64,000 bases of DNA from Arachnia propionica (lineage in GTDB: Bacteria > Actinomycetota > Actinomycetes > Propionibacteriales > Propionibacteriaceae). Below the pieces are notes generated by a model. It was given only the letters and a program-made list of their open reading frames with translations. It was not told the origin of the DNA and ran no database searches. The position numbers and the translations under genes were made by a program. How positions within the stretch are numbered: the first letter of the stretch is position 1; every line of letters begins with the position of its first letter. The DNA lies in NCBI RefSeq assembly GCF_003859805.1, contig NZ_RQZG01000008.1:141912-205911 (forward strand). The letters run 5' to 3'. Below are positions 63,014 to 64,000 of this stretch, piece after piece.

Positions 63014-63923
63014 GTGTCGGTCGACGACGATGCGAGCCCAGCGAGACGCGCCCTCCAGCTCGTCGACATGCCAACACCAAGCACCGGGACCTCGCCGGCT
63101 CCCTCGCTGACTGGCCCTCCTGTTTCCCCGGCCCAACGTGTCTACTTCTACTCCGCTGATGAATGGGAAATCTTCATCACGGAATGGGGCCACTGGTCTG
63201 ACCACCTCGTACGTCCAAATCAAACAGCTTGGCGGCCCAGGAGACCGCGGCATTGACGTTGCAGCCTTCAAGACCGACCGTGGCCTCGAAGACTCATGGG
63301 ATTGTTACCAAGCGAAACACTATGCTGAGCCGCTGAAGACTTCGGACGCGATCCCCGAGATGCTGAAGCTTTTCCGAGGCGTAGTTGATCAATATTATGT
63401 ACTGCCTGACCAGTACGCGTTCGTTGCCCCTCGCGGATGTGGCAGTTCGTTCAACCGCCTGCTAAGCAAGCCCAGCGAGTTGCAGAAGAAGTTCCTGGAC
63501 GCGATTGACAACCGGACTCCAGCCACGAAGAACCTCGATGACAGCACCTTGCGGGCGATCCGATATCTAGCAGCAACCACCAACTTCTCGATATTCCGAT
63601 CCGTTGAGTTCAACGAGATGCTCGACGTGCATCGAAACACGCACTACTTTGCAGCTCGATTTGGGACTCCGCTGCCAGCGCGACCTCCAGTCGGGGAGAC
63701 TCCTGCCACCCCCACGCCTGTGGAAGCTATCTACGTCAAGAAGCTCGTTGACGTTTACGTCGAGCAAGAGCCGACCTCCTGCACTGATGCGGCCTCCGTG
63801 TCAGTGCACACAAGCTACGGGCCCCACCTTCAGCGTCAGCGTGAGTCGTTCTACTCTGCCGAGGCGCTGAGGCTCTACGCACGCGACGCCGTCCCCGAAG
63901 GAACGTATGATAGCTCTCTTTAA
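63014..63923 (+). pseudogene. PD-(D/E)xK nuclease resembling ABC-3C defence effectors, frameshifted
   Basis: The GTG at 63014 has AAGGAGGT upstream. After a variable N-terminus, RVYFYSADEWEIFITEW leads to a shift at the GGGG run 63186-63189; one base fewer would continue with SYVQIKQLGGPGDRGIDV. GIDVAAF followed by CYQAKHY fits a restriction-type Asp/Gln-x-Lys active site. The downstream part (FRGVVDQYYVLPDQYAFVAP) also resembles ABC-3C proteins. Family members protect against phage with partner proteins not seen here. GC content is clearly lower than in the rest of the window, suggesting recent transfer. Confidence 0.55.
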
Positions 63924-64000
63924 ACAAGATCTTTCTTGTTGATGCGGTATGGGAATGTGTTGTTGGTGATGTAGGTTTCGAAGGCGTGGCGGGTGTCGGT
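63920..64000 (-). CDS. unidentified protein, C-terminus only (runs off right edge)
   Basis: The last 26 codons of a minus-strand frame, ending FPYRINKKDLV and a TAA at 63922-63920. The stop overlaps the nuclease stop. The sequence is AT-richer than core genes. Too short to assign. Confidence 0.4.
   Translation of the reverse strand, partial: TDTRHAFETYITNNTFPYRINKKDLV

Larger units (their letters stand above)
55548..64000. mobile_element. decayed integrative-conjugative-type element downstream of tRNA-Ala (right end outside window)
   Basis: From the tRNA-Ala end to the window edge the genes are transfer-type or cargo: SCO6880-like, TrbL-like and DUF6112-like proteins, a relaxase-like fragment, a peptidase fragment, a DprA-like gene and a defence-type nuclease. 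Several are truncated or frameshifted, and the order is broken by short junctions. No integrase is visible. No repeat of the tRNA 3' end was found to 64000, so the far boundary cannot be set. Confidence 0.65.

Overview
The window is GC-rich DNA with actinobacterial gene content and order: clpP1-clpP2-clpX, folC/ndk, two radical-SAM-linked proteins, rne-rplU-rpmA-obgE-proB-proA-nadD-rsfS, an 862-residue RNase E/G with an IF-2-like N-terminus, and many GTG starts and 1-4 base gene overlaps. The ethanolamine microcompartment and the housekeeping genes are most reminiscent of a propionibacterium-like organism; that assignment is inference from gene content, not from a database search.

Region 1 (1-8.8 kb) is a sugar or polyol catabolic locus. 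On the minus strand it runs: uridine-kinase-like sugar kinase, mannitol-dehydrogenase family oxidoreductase, small P-loop kinase remnant, LacI regulator, RbsA/FrcA-type ABC ATPase joined to its permease, sugar-binding lipoprotein, FGGY kinase, LacD-type aldolase. A short-chain dehydrogenase diverges from it, and two LacI-type palindromes lie between. The locus looks degenerate: single-base homopolymer frameshifts in the aldolase, binding protein (two), ABC gene and oxidoreductase, plus apparent internal deletions in the ABC gene and the P-loop kinase. The start of a DedA-family gene sits at the left edge, and a tRNA-Pro gene bounds the locus on the right.

Region 2 (8.8-19.4 kb) is core: tRNA-Pro, a holin-family membrane protein, tRNA-Gly with a clear terminator, trigger factor, an AI-2E-type permease, the Clp protease (ClpP1, ClpP2, ClpX), a tricorn-like S41 protease and a MocR-type PLP-binding regulator.

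Region 3 (19.6-31.7 kb) is the centrepiece: an ethanolamine-utilisation bacterial microcompartment operon on the plus strand, eutH-eutN-eutA-eutB-eutC-eutL-eutE-eutM-eutQ-eutT-eutJ-(unnamed 104-residue protein)-pta. Ethanolamine enters through EutH. EutBC splits it to acetaldehyde and ammonia using adenosylcobalamin made by EutT and protected by EutA. EutE makes acetyl-CoA and Pta makes acetyl phosphate, inside a shell of EutL, EutM and EutN. Neither EutR nor EutVW is present; the divergent MocR regulator is the obvious candidate controller. Unusual features are a possible long form of EutM, a C-terminal encapsulation-type helix on an AdhE-type EutE, a small unnamed protein with a EutQ-like N-terminus and a targeting-type helix, and a Pta with a degenerate N-terminal half.

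Region 4 (31.8-55.5 kb) is again mostly housekeeping: a drug-efflux MFS pump with a palindromic operator, a TetR repressor coupled to valS, valS, a DsbA-like thiol oxidoreductase with a MauE/DoxX membrane partner, folC, ndk, a TIGR03960-type radical SAM protein, a minus-strand insert (MFS plus AGE-family isomerase), a TIGR03936-type protein, rne, rplU, rpmA, obgE, proB, a PQ-loop membrane protein, proA, an unknown protein, a 46-residue membrane peptide, nadD, rsfS, a histidine phosphatase and tRNA-Ala.

Region 5 (55.5-64 kb) starts immediately after tRNA-Ala and is a mosaic, decayed integrative-conjugative-type element: a truncated SCO6880-like transfer protein, a TrbL-like protein, two small VirB2/DUF6112-like membrane proteins, a peptidase fragment abutting a relaxase-like fragment, cargo (protein tyrosine phosphatase, VOC protein, AraC regulator), a frameshifted DprA-like gene and a frameshifted PD-(D/E)xK nuclease resembling ABC-3C defence effectors. 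The right edge cuts an unidentified minus-strand gene.
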